Source of the DNA: an uncultured Lachnospiraceae bacterium
Lineage (GTDB): Bacteria; Bacillota; Clostridia; Lachnospirales; Lachnospiraceae
DNA: 64,000 nucleotides
Direction: 5' to 3'
Assembly (NCBI GenBank): GCA_910577645.1
Contig: CAJTOL010000011.1
Span: 31,390 to 95,389, forward strand
Shown: positions 1-9,194 of the stretch, one piece after another
Numbering within the stretch: position 1 is the first letter of the stretch
How the letters are laid out: every line of letters begins with the position of its first letter
Notes under the pieces: model-generated
The model's database searches: none
What the model was told of the DNA's origin: nothing
The model's input: only the letters and a program-made list of their open reading frames with translations
Translations under genes and position numbers: made by a program

Positions 1-1647
1 TGGGACGAAAAGGATGTTACCAATCCGGTATTTTCTGTAGATATGCCGGAGTATATGAAAGGACACTGGACATTTGCCGTATTTGGCGTGGACAGCCGGG
101 ATAAAAATGTTTTAAAAGGGACCAACTCGGATGTAATTATGATCTGCGACGTAAACCAGGACACCGGAGAGATTAAGCTGGTTTCCATATTCCGGGATTC
201 CTACCTGAACATTGACGACGAGGGGACTTATAACAAAATTAATCAGGCATACTTTTTAGGTGGGCCGACTCAGGCGGTAAAAGCGCTTAACCGGAACCTT
301 GATTTGAATATTACGGATTATGTAACCTTTAACTGGAATGCGGTAGCTAATGGAATCAATGTCTTGGGCGGGATTGATATGAACATCAGTAAGGCAGAGT
401 TTTATTACATTAACTCTTTTATTACAGAGACCGTGAAAGGAACGGGGATTGGTTCTAATCAGCTTAGCCATGCAGGAGATAACCATCTGGACGGCGTCCA
501 GGCAGTAGCGTATGGCCGTCTCCGTCTGATGGATACGGACTATGCCCGTACAGAGCGCCAGAGAAAAGTAATTAAGGCGGCTTTTGAGAAGGCGGTAAGG
601 GCAGACTGGCAGACCTTAAACAATCTGGTAGGCGCGGTGCTGCCTCAGGTATCCACCTGTATTGATGTCAATGATATTTTTGGTATGCTGAGAAATGTAA
701 ACAAGTATCACATTGGAGATACCATGGGCTTTCCTGCTGCAAGAGGGGATGCAAATATTCCCAAGAAAGGCGCCTGCGTAATTCCCCAGACCCTGGAGAG
801 CAATGTTATTGCCCTTCATCAGTTCCTTTTTGGCGAGGAGAATTATACCCCCAGCAGTACAGTAAAGGAAATCAGCGCCAAGATTGCCAGCGATACCGGT
901 ATGTACAAGGAGGGAATTGCAGTAAACCATGTATCCACAGATAATGGGGTGATTCCCAGCAGTAAGGCGGCTACCAAGAGCCGGGAGGAAGAAGAGGAGA
1001 GCAGCCGCAAGGAAACCTACGAGACAGATGAGGAAGGCAATTTTTACGATGAAGAAGGAAATCTGGTGGATGAGGAAGGCCGTTTGATTGACGCATACGG
1101 ATTCCTGATTGATGAACATGGACGGCGGATTGATGAAGATGGAAACCTGCTGAATACGCCTGGAGAGACAGATGTGTCTGGCAATGAAATTATTGACGGT
1201 GAAACCATTGGAGGCGGGAACCGGCCCGGCAATAATAACCGGCCGGCATCTACGGTTTCTCCCACAGAGCCTACGCGGCCCAACCGCCCGTCCAGCCCTG
1301 GTGAAACAACATCGCCCACAAGCCCGACCTATTCTTCTCCAGGAGGAACCCAGATTCGTCCCGGAGGACCGGGAGGCACAGAGCCCACGGAGGCTACAGG
1401 CCCGGGAACCGGATTGGAACCGGGGGGAAGCAATGAAACCCGTCCCGGAGGTCCGGGAGTTATTGACAATTCCGGCAATGGCCCTTCTTCCGGAGGGAAT
1501 TCAGTGTCCGGAAACAATCAGACACCAGGGCCAGGGATGGATCCGGGAGCCGGCACTTCCCCGGCAGGGCCGGGAGGTTCCGGAGGTCCGTCGAGCATTA
1601 CGCCTGTGCCTACGGAAAATTATGAGAACATTGGCCCGGGAATGTAA
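1..1647 (+). CDS. LytR-CpsA-Psr (LCP) family protein, 5'-truncated by window edge
   Basis: The reading frame is open from base 1, so the true start and probable N-terminal membrane anchor lie upstream; the first ATG inside (43) is not the start. LCP enzymes transfer undecaprenyl-linked glycopolymers to peptidoglycan outside the membrane. The LCP core is seen in the first ~210 residues: FGVDSRD, the SD.IMI strand, SIFRDSYLNI, KINQAYFLGG, and the R-rich YGRLRLMDTDYARTERQRK segment. After about residue 320 the protein changes to an acidic stretch of six 7-residue repeats (1027-1152, DEEGN-like), then a long Pro/Gly/Thr/Ser-rich tail to the C terminus, typical of cell-wall-spanning low-complexity sequence. 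The domain call is firm; the polymer attached is unknown. Confidence 0.9.
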   Translation, partial: WDEKDVTNPVFSVDMPEYMKGHWTFAVFGVDSRDKNVLKGTNSDVIMICDVNQDTGEIKLVSIFRDSYLNIDDEGTYNKINQAYFLGGPTQAVKALNRNLDLNITDYVTFNWNAVANGINVLGGIDMNISKAEFYYINSFITETVKGTGIGSNQLSHAGDNHLDGVQAVAYGRLRLMDTDYARTERQRKVIKAAFEKAVRADWQTLNNLVGAVLPQVSTCIDVNDIFGMLRNVNKYHIGDTMGFPAARGDANIPKKGACVIPQTLESNVIALHQFLFGEENYTPSSTVKEISAKIASDTGMYKEGIAVNHVSTDNGVIPSSKAATKSREEEEESSRKETYETDEEGNFYDEEGNLVDEEGRLIDAYGFLIDEHGRRIDEDGNLLNTPGETDVSGNEIIDGETIGGGNRPGNNNRPASTVSPTEPTRPNRPSSPGETTSPTSPTYSSPGGTQIRPGGPGGTEPTEATGPGTGLEPGGSNETRPGGPGVIDNSGNGPSSGGNSVSGNNQTPGPGMDPGAGTSPAGPGGSGGPSSITPVPTENYENIGPGM

Positions 1648-1703
1648 TCCGGAATTTTTGCAGAAATTTTGCTGCAGAAAGATAAAAAGAATGTTGTAAA
1701 ATA

Positions 1704-1757
1704 AGAGGATGCTGCAAAATGAAAAGAGAAGGAGGATTTCATTTTGCAGTATCCTCT
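1704..1757. terminator. Perfect-arm hairpin after the LCP gene (TTTCATTTTGC repeat family)
   Basis: Two 21-base arms (1704-1724 and 1737-1757) pair fully except for one G-T, with a 12-base loop. The arms contain GCTGCAAAATGAAA and its complement, a motif that recurs at eight intergenic places in this window. There is no strong T-run directly after it, so it may act as a bidirectional or processing hairpin rather than a classical terminator. Confidence 0.7.
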
Positions 1758-1891
1758 GTTGTTTTGCAGCGGATACCGGATTTTTAAAATCAAGGATTTT
1801 ATAAATTGATTATGGATTTATCACAGTTTTGTCACAAATGGCTGATAAACTCTGTAATATCAGAAAAAAACAGAGGAAGGAGATTATCATA

Positions 1892-3496
1892 ATGAATGAT
1901 CAGAATGAGAGAAGCAATACAGATGGTATGAATCCGGATTCCAATAACATAGAAAATGCCAACAGAGAGGAATCCGTTAATTTTGTACTAAAAGAAAGCG
2001 CAGATCAGAACCAGCAGAACCAACAGGAGCAGAGAGGACAGTTTGCCAGTCAGCCTAATGTCGGCCGGCCGCCTTATCAAGGCCCCTATCAAACCAATGA
2101 AAGTCACTACTATAATGGGGGCCAGTTCCGGCAGGATGCTTACCAGAACGGCCCGGCAGGGCAGAATTATTACCGGAATCCCTACCAGAATAGCGGCCCG
2201 GGGCAAGGGACAAATCCACGCCAGCCTAAAAAAGGAGGGCTTGCAAAGAAGGCAGCTCTGGTTACTGCTGCAGCCCTTTTGTTTGGTACGGTTTCCGGAG
2301 GGACTATGGTCGGCATTAATGCTCTGTCGCAAAGCTTTTTGACAGAACCTTCCTCGGAAGCCGCAGCTCCCACCCAAGAGGCGGTGCCTCAGACTGCCGC
2401 TTCCGTTCAGCAAGCCCAGACTGCCGAGAATTCCGGCGCAGTGGTAATGGATGTTTCCGGAATTGTGGAGGATGTTATGCCCTCTATGGTATCCATTGAC
2501 AACACGGTCCTGTACACGACACAGAACTGGTTTTATGGCAGCCAGACCTATGAGATGCCCAGCAGCGGCAGCGGTATTATTGTAGGGAAAAATGATACAG
2601 AGCTGCTCATCGTCACCAATAACCATGTAATCCAGGATTCCAAGGAAATTAAAGCAACATTTATTGACGGAACTTCCGTGGACGCCGCGGTAAAGGGGAC
2701 AGATTCCCAGGTGGATTTGGCTGTGATTGCAGTTTCTCTGGATCAGATACCGGAGGATACCAAGAGCAAAATTAAGCCTGCAGTGCTGGGGGATTCCGGC
2801 GAGCTTAAAATGGGCCAGGGGGTAATCGCTATCGGAAATGCCTTAGGCTACGGCCAGACTACTACGGTAGGCTATATCAGCGCGGTAGACAGGAAGATCC
2901 AGGTAGATGAAAGCGGCGCGGTTAAAAATGTAATTCAGACCGATGCGGCGATTAACCCCGGCAACAGCGGCGGTGCCCTGGTAAATATGAAGGGCGAGGT
3001 TATCGGAATTAATGAAGCTAAAACCTCAGCTACCTCTGTGGAAGGCGTAGGATACGCCATTCCGGTTTCAGAGGTTCAGGATATCATTCAGGGGCTGATG
3101 AACCAGAAAACCCGTATTGCCGTGGACGAAGATAAACAGGGGTATTTAGGTATCCAGGGCACGGACGTAGACGAGAGAGACGCCACCCTTTATGGAATGC
3201 CTACAGGCGCTTTTGTTTATAAAGTGGTGGAGGGCGGCGCGGCCAGCCAGTCTGACCTTCAGGAAAAGGATATTATCACCAAGATTGACAACCAGACCAT
3301 CCGCAGTATGGAAGAGCTGAAAAAAATGCTGACCTACTATGAAAGCGGCACTACCGCAACCATGACCGTTATGCGCCTGGAAAATGGCCAGTATGTGGAG
3401 AAGCAGGTGGAGATTGTTTTGGGAAGTAAGCCGGAAGAAGAGCCGGCAAGTGAGCCTGAGACTGCTCCCCAGACCTGGCGGGGATTCTGGAATTAA
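1892..3496 (+). CDS. htrA: HtrA/DegP-like membrane-anchored serine protease with PDZ domain
   Basis: Extracytoplasmic protein quality-control protease. The start at 1892 is chosen because AGGAAGGAG (1874-1882) sits at proper distance; a longer TTG start at 1829 lacks such a site. Residues 1-115 are Gln/Asn/Tyr-rich and probably cytoplasmic; a membrane segment lies at about 120-147 after a Lys cluster. The trypsin-like domain shows the triad His245 (TNNHVI), Asp275 (DSQVDLAVI) and Ser359 (NPGNSGGAL). One PDZ domain follows (YLGIQG to the TVMRLENG region). Length (534 aa) fits Gram-positive HtrA with an extended N terminus. A strong terminator follows, so it is likely transcribed alone. Confidence 0.95.
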   Translation: MNDQNERSNTDGMNPDSNNIENANREESVNFVLKESADQNQQNQQEQRGQFASQPNVGRPPYQGPYQTNESHYYNGGQFRQDAYQNGPAGQNYYRNPYQNSGPGQGTNPRQPKKGGLAKKAALVTAAALLFGTVSGGTMVGINALSQSFLTEPSSEAAAPTQEAVPQTAASVQQAQTAENSGAVVMDVSGIVEDVMPSMVSIDNTVLYTTQNWFYGSQTYEMPSSGSGIIVGKNDTELLIVTNNHVIQDSKEIKATFIDGTSVDAAVKGTDSQVDLAVIAVSLDQIPEDTKSKIKPAVLGDSGELKMGQGVIAIGNALGYGQTTTVGYISAVDRKIQVDESGAVKNVIQTDAAINPGNSGGALVNMKGEVIGINEAKTSATSVEGVGYAIPVSEVQDIIQGLMNQKTRIAVDEDKQGYLGIQGTDVDERDATLYGMPTGAFVYKVVEGGAASQSDLQEKDIITKIDNQTIRSMEELKKMLTYYESGTTATMTVMRLENGQYVEKQVEIVLGSKPEEEPASEPETAPQTWRGFWN

Positions 3497-3520
3497 AAGG
3501 TTACAATTCACGGGGCGGGG

Positions 3521-3578
3521 AAAACCGGACGAAAACAGATATCAAGCTGGCTTGTAAGACTGTTTTCGTCCGGTTTTT
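3521..3578 (+). terminator. Rho-independent terminator of htrA
   Basis: An 18-base arm (3521-3538, AAAACCGGACGAAAACAG) pairs with 3560-3577 and runs into a T tract. It lies 25 bases after the htrA stop codon. The rest of the 300-base gap before clpX holds no gene, only the clpX promoter and leader hairpin. Confidence 0.9.
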
Positions 3579-3686
3579 TATATCGGGTGGATGCCCGATG
3601 CTTCTTGCCCGGCATAGCAGGACAAGAAGATGTCCACTGAGGGTAACATTAAAAGCTAAAATAACGATTAAATTCTTTTCCATCAC

Positions 3687-3715
3687 TTGTACCAAATCCG
3701 GAAATACCGTATAAT
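3687..3715 (+). promoter_or_regulatory. Sigma-A type promoter of the clpX-like gene
   Basis: TTGTAC (3687-3692), a 17-base spacer and TATAAT (3710-3715). Transcription would start near 3722, exactly where a hairpin begins, so the mRNA probably starts with that hairpin. Confidence 0.75.
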
Positions 3716-3723
3716 AGACAGAT

Positions 3724-3780
3724 GGAAGGAAATGCTGCTGACAGAAAATCCCTTTATTTCATTTTGCAGCATCCCCTTCC
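3724..3780 (+). promoter_or_regulatory. Leader hairpin of the clpX-like mRNA
   Basis: GGAAGG..ATGCTGC (3724-3738) pairs with GCAGCAT..CCTTCC (3766-3780). The right arm carries TTTCATTTTGCAGCATCC, the repeat motif found elsewhere in the window. It lies between the promoter and the ribosome binding site, so it belongs to the 5' leader and cannot end the htrA transcript. Confidence 0.6.
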
Positions 3781-3799
3781 AGGAAAGAGGGGAACGAAT

Positions 3800-5221
3800 T
3801 TGGACGACAAGGAAAAAGAACTTTTAGAAACCAATTCTGATAAAACGGCGCATCCGGAGGATAACGGACAGGGGAACGAGGACCATTATGAGAAAGTCTG
3901 CTATATGTGCCGCCGCCCGGAGAGCAAGGCCGGGCCTATGATTACCATGCCGGGAAATCTGAGCCTGTGCAGTGATTGTATGCAGAAAGCTTTTGACTCT
4001 ATCAGCAAAAGCGGCATGGATTTTTCCAAGATTCAAAATATGCCCTATATGAATCTGAATCTCAATGACTTAATCCAGATTAAGCCGGAAGATATGGAGA
4101 TCCCAAAGAAGCAGAAAATCAAGAAAAAGTCTGGAGAGACCAAGGCCCTTTCTATGAAAGACATCCCGGCTCCCCATCAGATAAAGGCCCGGCTGGATCA
4201 GTATGTTATCGGCCAGGATCAGGCTAAAAAGGTAATGTCTGTGGCAGTCTATAACCACTATAAGCGGGCGCTGGTGGATTGGCGCAGAGAGGAAAAGGAA
4301 GATGGGGTGACGGTTGAGAAGTCCAATATCCTGATGATAGGACCTACCGGCAGCGGAAAGACCTATCTGGTAAAGACGCTGGCTAAGCTTTTAGATGTTC
4401 CTCTGGCTATTGCCGATGCCACTTCCCTGACAGAAGCCGGATATATTGGCGATGACATTGAAAGCGTTGTTTCCAAGCTTTTGGCGGCAGCGGATAATGA
4501 TGTGGAGCGAGCCGAGAGAGGCATTATTTTCATCGACGAGATCGATAAAATTGCCAAAAAGAAGGAGACCAATACCAGGGATGTCAGCGGCGAATCGGTA
4601 CAGCAGGAGCTGTTAAAGCTTTTAGAGGGCAGCGTGGTGGAAGTGCCGGTGGGCTCCAACCAGAAAAATGCCATGACGCCTACAGCCACGGTAAATACGG
4701 ACAACATTTTGTTTATCTGCGGCGGTGCTTTTCCCGATTTGGAAAACATTATTAAAGAGCGCTTAAGTAAAAAAAGCTCGATAGGCTTTAACAGCGCCTT
4801 AAAAGATGAATTTGATAATGAGGCGGATATTTTAAAGGATGTAACTAATGAGGACTTGCGGGCATTCGGCATGATACCGGAGTTTTTAGGACGCCTGCCG
4901 GTGATTGTAACTCTGAAAAGCCTTACGGAGGATATGCTGATCCGCATCCTGAAGGAGCCGAAAAATGCTATATTAAAGCAGTATGAGAAGCTTCTCGCCA
5001 TGGATGAGGTTAAGCTTGTCTTCGAGGAAGAGGCCCTGTCCTGGATAGCCGGGGAAGCCATTAAGAGAAAGACAGGGGCCCGTGCCCTGCGGGCAATTTT
5101 AGAGGAGTTTATGCTGGATATTATGTACGAGATCCCTAAAGATCCTAATATCGGGTCTGTGGTAATTACACGGCCTTATCTGGAAAAGAGCGGCGGCCCG
5201 CTGGTACATATGAGGGGCTGA
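3800..5221 (+). CDS. ClpX-like AAA+ unfoldase paralogue
   Basis: ATP-dependent unfoldase of the ClpX family. The TTG at 3800 is preferred: GAGGGGAACG lies just upstream, and an upstream ATG (3722) falls inside the leader hairpin. From this start, residues 34-60 form a C4 zinc finger (CYMC...CSDC), Walker A GPTGSGKT is at 181-188, Walker B IIFIDEID at 242-249, and the pore loop reads GYIG instead of GYVG. SSIGFNS matches the IGF loop used to dock on ClpP. The second substrate loop, RKH in classical ClpX, is replaced by SNQKNAM. There is no clpP or tig beside it. It is therefore probably a specialised second ClpX rather than the housekeeping one; partner and substrates are unknown. Confidence 0.85.
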   Translation: MDDKEKELLETNSDKTAHPEDNGQGNEDHYEKVCYMCRRPESKAGPMITMPGNLSLCSDCMQKAFDSISKSGMDFSKIQNMPYMNLNLNDLIQIKPEDMEIPKKQKIKKKSGETKALSMKDIPAPHQIKARLDQYVIGQDQAKKVMSVAVYNHYKRALVDWRREEKEDGVTVEKSNILMIGPTGSGKTYLVKTLAKLLDVPLAIADATSLTEAGYIGDDIESVVSKLLAAADNDVERAERGIIFIDEIDKIAKKKETNTRDVSGESVQQELLKLLEGSVVEVPVGSNQKNAMTPTATVNTDNILFICGGAFPDLENIIKERLSKKSSIGFNSALKDEFDNEADILKDVTNEDLRAFGMIPEFLGRLPVIVTLKSLTEDMLIRILKEPKNAILKQYEKLLAMDEVKLVFEEEALSWIAGEAIKRKTGARALRAILEEFMLDIMYEIPKDPNIGSVVITRPYLEKSGGPLVHMRG

Positions 5222-5244
5222 AAAGGAATATTATCCTGAAAGGG

Positions 5245-7038
5245 TTATTCCCGAAGCTGAAGGAAGGTATTATAAAGGTTCAGGATACCGTATCCCCATT
5301 CCTGATTGGGATAGGAAAAGGCCCGGCTGCGGGTTGCGCCACGAACCAGATAGGCCCGGATGGCTGCTTCGCTCATTCCCGGGTCATTCCCTTCTACAAT
5401 CCCCCAGGATAAGAGATTGGCAACGGCTCCAGCTGCCAGGGCGGCGGCTGCGGAAGTGCCGGTTTTACGTACCATAGGAACGGACGGGGCGTCTTCCCCA
5501 TTTAAAACGGCAGCCCGGTAAGCAGCCTCGGGGATGACTCCGGGGCCGTAGATCTCTACACCGGGGGCGGCGATGTCCGGTTTAATCCGGTTGTCTATGG
5601 TATAACCTCTGCCGGAGTGGATGTAAATATTCCCGCCGCTGTGATTGTAGGCAGCTATGGTGATGGGAAGAGGAGTATCTCCGGGGGAAGTAATGGTAGT
5701 GTAAGGGTTGGGCCTTAAGAAAACAGTATTGGGGGAGATAAAGCTTTCTGTTGGAAGCCACATATGATAGTCTCCGTCCAGCAGAAGGCTGCTGTACACC
5801 CGGATTCTCCAAATCCCGGGAGAAGGGTCTGAAAATCTCATAAACACAAGCTGTTTTCCGGATCCCAGTTCCTGGGGGCGATAGTTGACATTAATAACCG
5901 TAGGCTCCAGAAGGAAAGAGACGGTGGCGTTGCTGCTTAGGGTCAGGGGGATTCGATTAATGGTCTCTCCGCTGGGAGAGACAAAACCGACAGTATAAGT
6001 TTCCAGGGTAGAAGCCCAAAGCTCCACTACAAATCCGTTTTCCTCTTCTCCCACCCGGATTTCAACCTCGTCCGGGGTGGAGGCATCTGAAACGGTTCCC
6101 ACATAGTGATGGGAAAGGCCGCTTTCGTTGCCGGCAGCGATAACCGTACAAGCGCCTATGGAACGGCTGAGGCTGGAGAAGGACAGGCTTAAGGGAGAGG
6201 TTCCGCCGTGACTCCCGAAATTGGTGCCAAGGCCGATACAGACGGCCAGGGGCATGTGATGAATCCGCGCAAGCTCCGCCAGATACCGGATTCCTGTAAT
6301 AATATCATTTTCCTGATAAGCATTTGCACCTTCGGTGATGCAGAAAAATTCCCGCAGATATTTTTTTGCGGGCTTTAATTTTACCACGGCCAGAGAAGCT
6401 TCCGGCGCGGCTCCGATAAAGTCCAGGGAAGGAAGAGGGGTCCCCGCCGCTATGCCTGCCAGAAAGGTGCCGTGTCCCAGAGTATCCTGAGAAGGGACGA
6501 GAGAGAGGGGATCAGGGGAGGACAATGCATCATTAATTTGCTCTTCGCTAAAATGCACGCCATATTGCAGAAAACTGAAAAGCTCCGAATCCGTGCTGCC
6601 GGTGGCGGTCGTTTCACCGGCCTCGTCAAAGCGTCTGGGAACCGTCTGATCCCAAATTCCTAAGATACGGGTGCTCCCGTCTTTTTTTCGAAATACCGGA
6701 CTCCGGTAATCAATTCCCGTATCAATAAAGCCCAACAGAGCTCCCCGTCCTCTCTGACCCAAAGAAGGCTGGTTAAACACCTGAAAAATGCCGGAGGATT
6801 CCAGCGCGGAGGTGTCTAAAAGAGTAAACAGCTTAGGGATTGAATAATAAGGATATTTTTCAAGGGAAATGGGAAGAGTATTTTCAGAGGGAAAATAAAT
6901 AATGGAGTAGCCCGGAAATGCATCATCCGAGCAGACAGGCGCCACATCCGGCATTGCGGAAAGCCAGCCTTCACATCCGTGGCGGCAAATAAAATCCGTA
7001 TAGTTTTCAGAGGTAATATCAACGGCACAAGTAGCCAT
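5245..7038 (-). CDS. S8 family (subtilisin-like) serine protease, Csp-like
   Basis: A 597-residue subtilase with the complete catalytic set: Asp106 (GFIDTGIDY), His189 (GHGTFLAG), oxyanion Asn304 (AAGNESG) and Ser529 (GTSAAAALAAG). A non-catalytic insert of about 170 residues separates Asn and Ser, and there is no evident signal peptide. This architecture resembles clostridial Csp proteases, which in spore formers process cortex-lytic pro-SleC; that family match is from memory of the motifs, and the role here is inferred. It is convergent with the clpX-like gene (23 bases between stops) and divergent from the LspA-like gene. Confidence 0.85.
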   Translation of the reverse strand: MATCAVDITSENYTDFICRHGCEGWLSAMPDVAPVCSDDAFPGYSIIYFPSENTLPISLEKYPYYSIPKLFTLLDTSALESSGIFQVFNQPSLGQRGRGALLGFIDTGIDYRSPVFRKKDGSTRILGIWDQTVPRRFDEAGETTATGSTDSELFSFLQYGVHFSEEQINDALSSPDPLSLVPSQDTLGHGTFLAGIAAGTPLPSLDFIGAAPEASLAVVKLKPAKKYLREFFCITEGANAYQENDIITGIRYLAELARIHHMPLAVCIGLGTNFGSHGGTSPLSLSFSSLSRSIGACTVIAAGNESGLSHHYVGTVSDASTPDEVEIRVGEEENGFVVELWASTLETYTVGFVSPSGETINRIPLTLSSNATVSFLLEPTVINVNYRPQELGSGKQLVFMRFSDPSPGIWRIRVYSSLLLDGDYHMWLPTESFISPNTVFLRPNPYTTITSPGDTPLPITIAAYNHSGGNIYIHSGRGYTIDNRIKPDIAAPGVEIYGPGVIPEAAYRAAVLNGEDAPSVPMVRKTGTSAAAALAAGAVANLLSWGIVEGNDPGMSEAAIRAYLVRGATRSRAFSYPNQEWGYGILNLYNTFLQLRE

Positions 7039-7171
7039 AGGCTCCTCCGGCAGTTTTTTATAATAATATATGAGCCGGTGTGGGAGAAGATTCAGACGGG
7101 ATGAAAAACCACTGGACGGCAGGAGATAAACATAGTAAAATGGTAACAGACAGATGCGGGAAAGAGAAAGG

Positions 7172-7675
7172 ATGGTGGAACCAGTGGCTTGGATAGGGCT
7201 GATTGGGATATTGGCATTGATTGATTTATGCCTGAAGGAATTGATAGAAGAACAGGCGGACGAAGAATTCCCCAGGGCGCTTAAGGGAACCGGGGAAAGA
7301 ATTGTTCTTCACAAAAGTTACAACCGGGGATTCCCTTTTGGATTTTTAAAGGAAAAGCCGGAGCTGGTCAAGATGATTCCGGTGGCGGCGGCCTCCGCCG
7401 TATTCGGTGCTTTGGCTTACCTGTTGGGGAAAAAGGGCCATTTTGCTGAAAAGCTGGCATTTTCTCTCACATTGGGCGGGGCGGTCAGCAACCTTATTGA
7501 TCGGTATAAGAGAAACCATGTGGTAGATTACTTCAGCTTTAACGTAAGAGGGCTGAAAAAGATTATATTTAACCTGGGAGACTTATTTATCTTTGCAGGT
7601 ATGATAATCCTTATGCTGGCAGAAGCTTCTCAGTTCTTAAGAGACATTGGAAAAAGGGCCGGAACCAGGCGGTAA
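7172..7675 (+). CDS. lspA: Signal peptidase II (LspA)-type membrane protein
   Basis: A small four-helix membrane protein of the lipoprotein signal peptidase family, which cleaves signal peptides of lipid-modified prolipoproteins. Seen motifs: SYNRGFPFG (family N-x-G motif) and the two catalytic-Asp motifs GGAVSNLIDR and HVVDYFSF. The start is uncertain: ATG 7154 lacks a ribosome binding site, while ATG 7172 has GGGA 11 bases upstream, so 7172 is used (167 aa). It stands alone, divergent from the subtilase. The motif spacing is normal, but the N-terminal part diverges from typical LspA, so it could be a second paralogue. Confidence 0.8.
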   Translation: MVEPVAWIGLIGILALIDLCLKELIEEQADEEFPRALKGTGERIVLHKSYNRGFPFGFLKEKPELVKMIPVAAASAVFGALAYLLGKKGHFAEKLAFSLTLGGAVSNLIDRYKRNHVVDYFSFNVRGLKKIIFNLGDLFIFAGMIILMLAEASQFLRDIGKRAGTRR

Positions 7676-7694
7676 AAAGAAGAATGGAAAAGAG

Positions 7695-7757
7695 GATGTG
7701 GCAAAATGAAAACAGCGGGAACAGAAAGCTGCCTTATTTCATTTTGCCACATTTTTT
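7695..7757 (+). terminator. Terminator after lspA-like gene (TTTCATTTTGC repeat family)
   Basis: Arm 7696-7711 (ATGTGGCAAAATGAAA) pairs perfectly with 7737-7752 and is followed by TTTTT. Same arm sequence as the hairpins at 1704, 9195 and others. Confidence 0.85.
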
Positions 7758-7832
7758 CGTGGAATGGTTTAGCCGTTGAGGAGGAGGATTGTCTGGACGG
7801 CCACTTTTTGGAGCGAGGAAAAGCCCGGCATA

Positions 7833-7861
7833 TTGACAGAAAGCCGGAAGTATTGTAAAAT
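7833..7861 (+). promoter_or_regulatory. Promoter of the CNNM/CorC gene
   Basis: TTGACA (7833-7838), 17-base spacer, TAAAAT (7856-7861), 36 bases before the TTG start codon of the next gene. Confidence 0.75.
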
Positions 7862-7896
7862 CAGTACCAAAACAAAGAAAGAAGGAGTGATTTTTT

Positions 7897-9183
7897 TTGG
7901 ACCCGTCGTCTGACGTCGTGATACAAGGTATCATAGTTGTAATTCTATTAATTTTATCTGGATTTTTCTCGTCTGCGGAGACAGCACTGACCACAGTGAA
8001 TAAAATTCGGATGCGTACCCTTGCGGAGGCAGGATCAAAGCCCGCCATGTATGTAAACAAGGTGGTGGAGGATCAGGGCAAGATGCTTTCTGCAATCCTC
8101 ATCGGCAATAATATTGTCAATCTGTACGCATCTTCTATGGTGACTACGCTGGTAACCAGCCTTTGGGGCAGCAAAGTCGTAGGAATCGCTACCGGTGTGC
8201 TGACTTTACTGATTCTGATCTTTGGTGAGATTACACCAAAAACCATGGCAACTTTATCTGCTGATTCCATTGCATTAAAAGATGGCCGGATTATCTATTA
8301 CTTGATGACAGGTATGACTCCGGTGATTTTTATTATCAATAAAATGTCTTATGGCGTACTGCGTCTTATGGGAATCGACCCCAATAAAAAACAGGACTCC
8401 ATTACAGAAGATGAGCTGCGTACCATTGTGGAGGTAAGCCACGAGGAAGGCGTAATTGAAACGGAAGAAAAGAAGATGATTACCAACGTTTTTGATTTTG
8501 GGGACTCAGTGGCAAAGGATATTATGGTGCCCAGAATCAACATGTCTTTTACCGAGGCGGATGCCACTTATGACCAGCTGATTGAAATTTTCCGTGAGGA
8601 TCGGTTTACACGTATTCCGGTTTATGAGGAAACGACAGATAATGTTATCGGTATCATTAATATGAAGGATCTTCTTCTGCTTTCGGATGAGGAAAAAGCG
8701 CGTTTTTCCATAAGAGATTACTTACGCCAGCCTCTTTATACTTATGAATTTAAAAAGGTTGCGGAGCTGATGGTGGAGATGAGAAAGACCTCCAACAATA
8801 TTGTAATTGTTTTAGATGAATACGGAGCAACCGCAGGTCTTATTACCCTGGAGGATATGTTGGAGGAAATTGTAGGAGAGATTCGGGATGAATACGATGA
8901 AGACGAAGAGGACAGTCTGACAGAAATCAGTCCCACTGAATATATTGTGGAAGGCTCTATGAAGCTGGATGATTTAAACGACCAGCTGGATCTGGATCTG
9001 GAGTCTGAGGATTATGACTCCATCGGCGGCCTGGTTATCGGCCTTTTAGATCACTTGCCGGAGGAAGGCGAAAAGGTAGAGCACGAAGGCCTGCGCCTGG
9101 TGGTGGAAAAGATGGATAAAAACAGGATTGAAAAGATCCATATTTACCGGCTGGAACCGCCGGAGACGGAAGAAGAAAAATAA
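7897..9183 (+). CDS. CNNM/HlyC-CorC family transporter-associated protein
   Basis: Membrane protein of the CNNM/CorC family, linked to magnesium or cobalt efflux and ion homeostasis. Residues 1-180 form the DUF21 transmembrane domain (hydrophobic start with SGFFSSAETALT). A tandem CBS pair follows (IMVPRINM ... FTRIPVYEE, then VVLDEYGATAGLITLEDMLEEIVG). The C terminus (after DEYDEDEED) is the CorC_HlyC domain (EGSMKLDDLNDQL). The TTG start at 7897 has GAAGGAGTGA upstream. The 428-aa length is normal. It has its own promoter and terminator. Confidence 0.93.
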   Translation: MDPSSDVVIQGIIVVILLILSGFFSSAETALTTVNKIRMRTLAEAGSKPAMYVNKVVEDQGKMLSAILIGNNIVNLYASSMVTTLVTSLWGSKVVGIATGVLTLLILIFGEITPKTMATLSADSIALKDGRIIYYLMTGMTPVIFIINKMSYGVLRLMGIDPNKKQDSITEDELRTIVEVSHEEGVIETEEKKMITNVFDFGDSVAKDIMVPRINMSFTEADATYDQLIEIFREDRFTRIPVYEETTDNVIGIINMKDLLLLSDEEKARFSIRDYLRQPLYTYEFKKVAELMVEMRKTSNNIVIVLDEYGATAGLITLEDMLEEIVGEIRDEYDEDEEDSLTEISPTEYIVEGSMKLDDLNDQLDLDLESEDYDSIGGLVIGLLDHLPEEGEKVEHEGLRLVVEKMDKNRIEKIHIYRLEPPETEEEK

Positions 9184-9194
9184 GATTGGGATAA

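Noticed and set aside
1172..1699. 175-residue open frame overlapping the LCP gene
   Set aside because: It is an alternative frame of the GC-rich Pro/Gly tail; no ribosome binding site and no family resemblance.
3722..3799. Longer start for the clpX-like gene at ATG 3722
   Set aside because: The segment is the leader hairpin right at the predicted transcript start, no ribosome binding site precedes it, and TTG 3800 has a good one.
4363..5061. 232-residue antisense frame in the clpX-like gene
   Set aside because: Antisense shadow of a strongly conserved AAA+ coding region with Ser-rich, unfamiliar translation.
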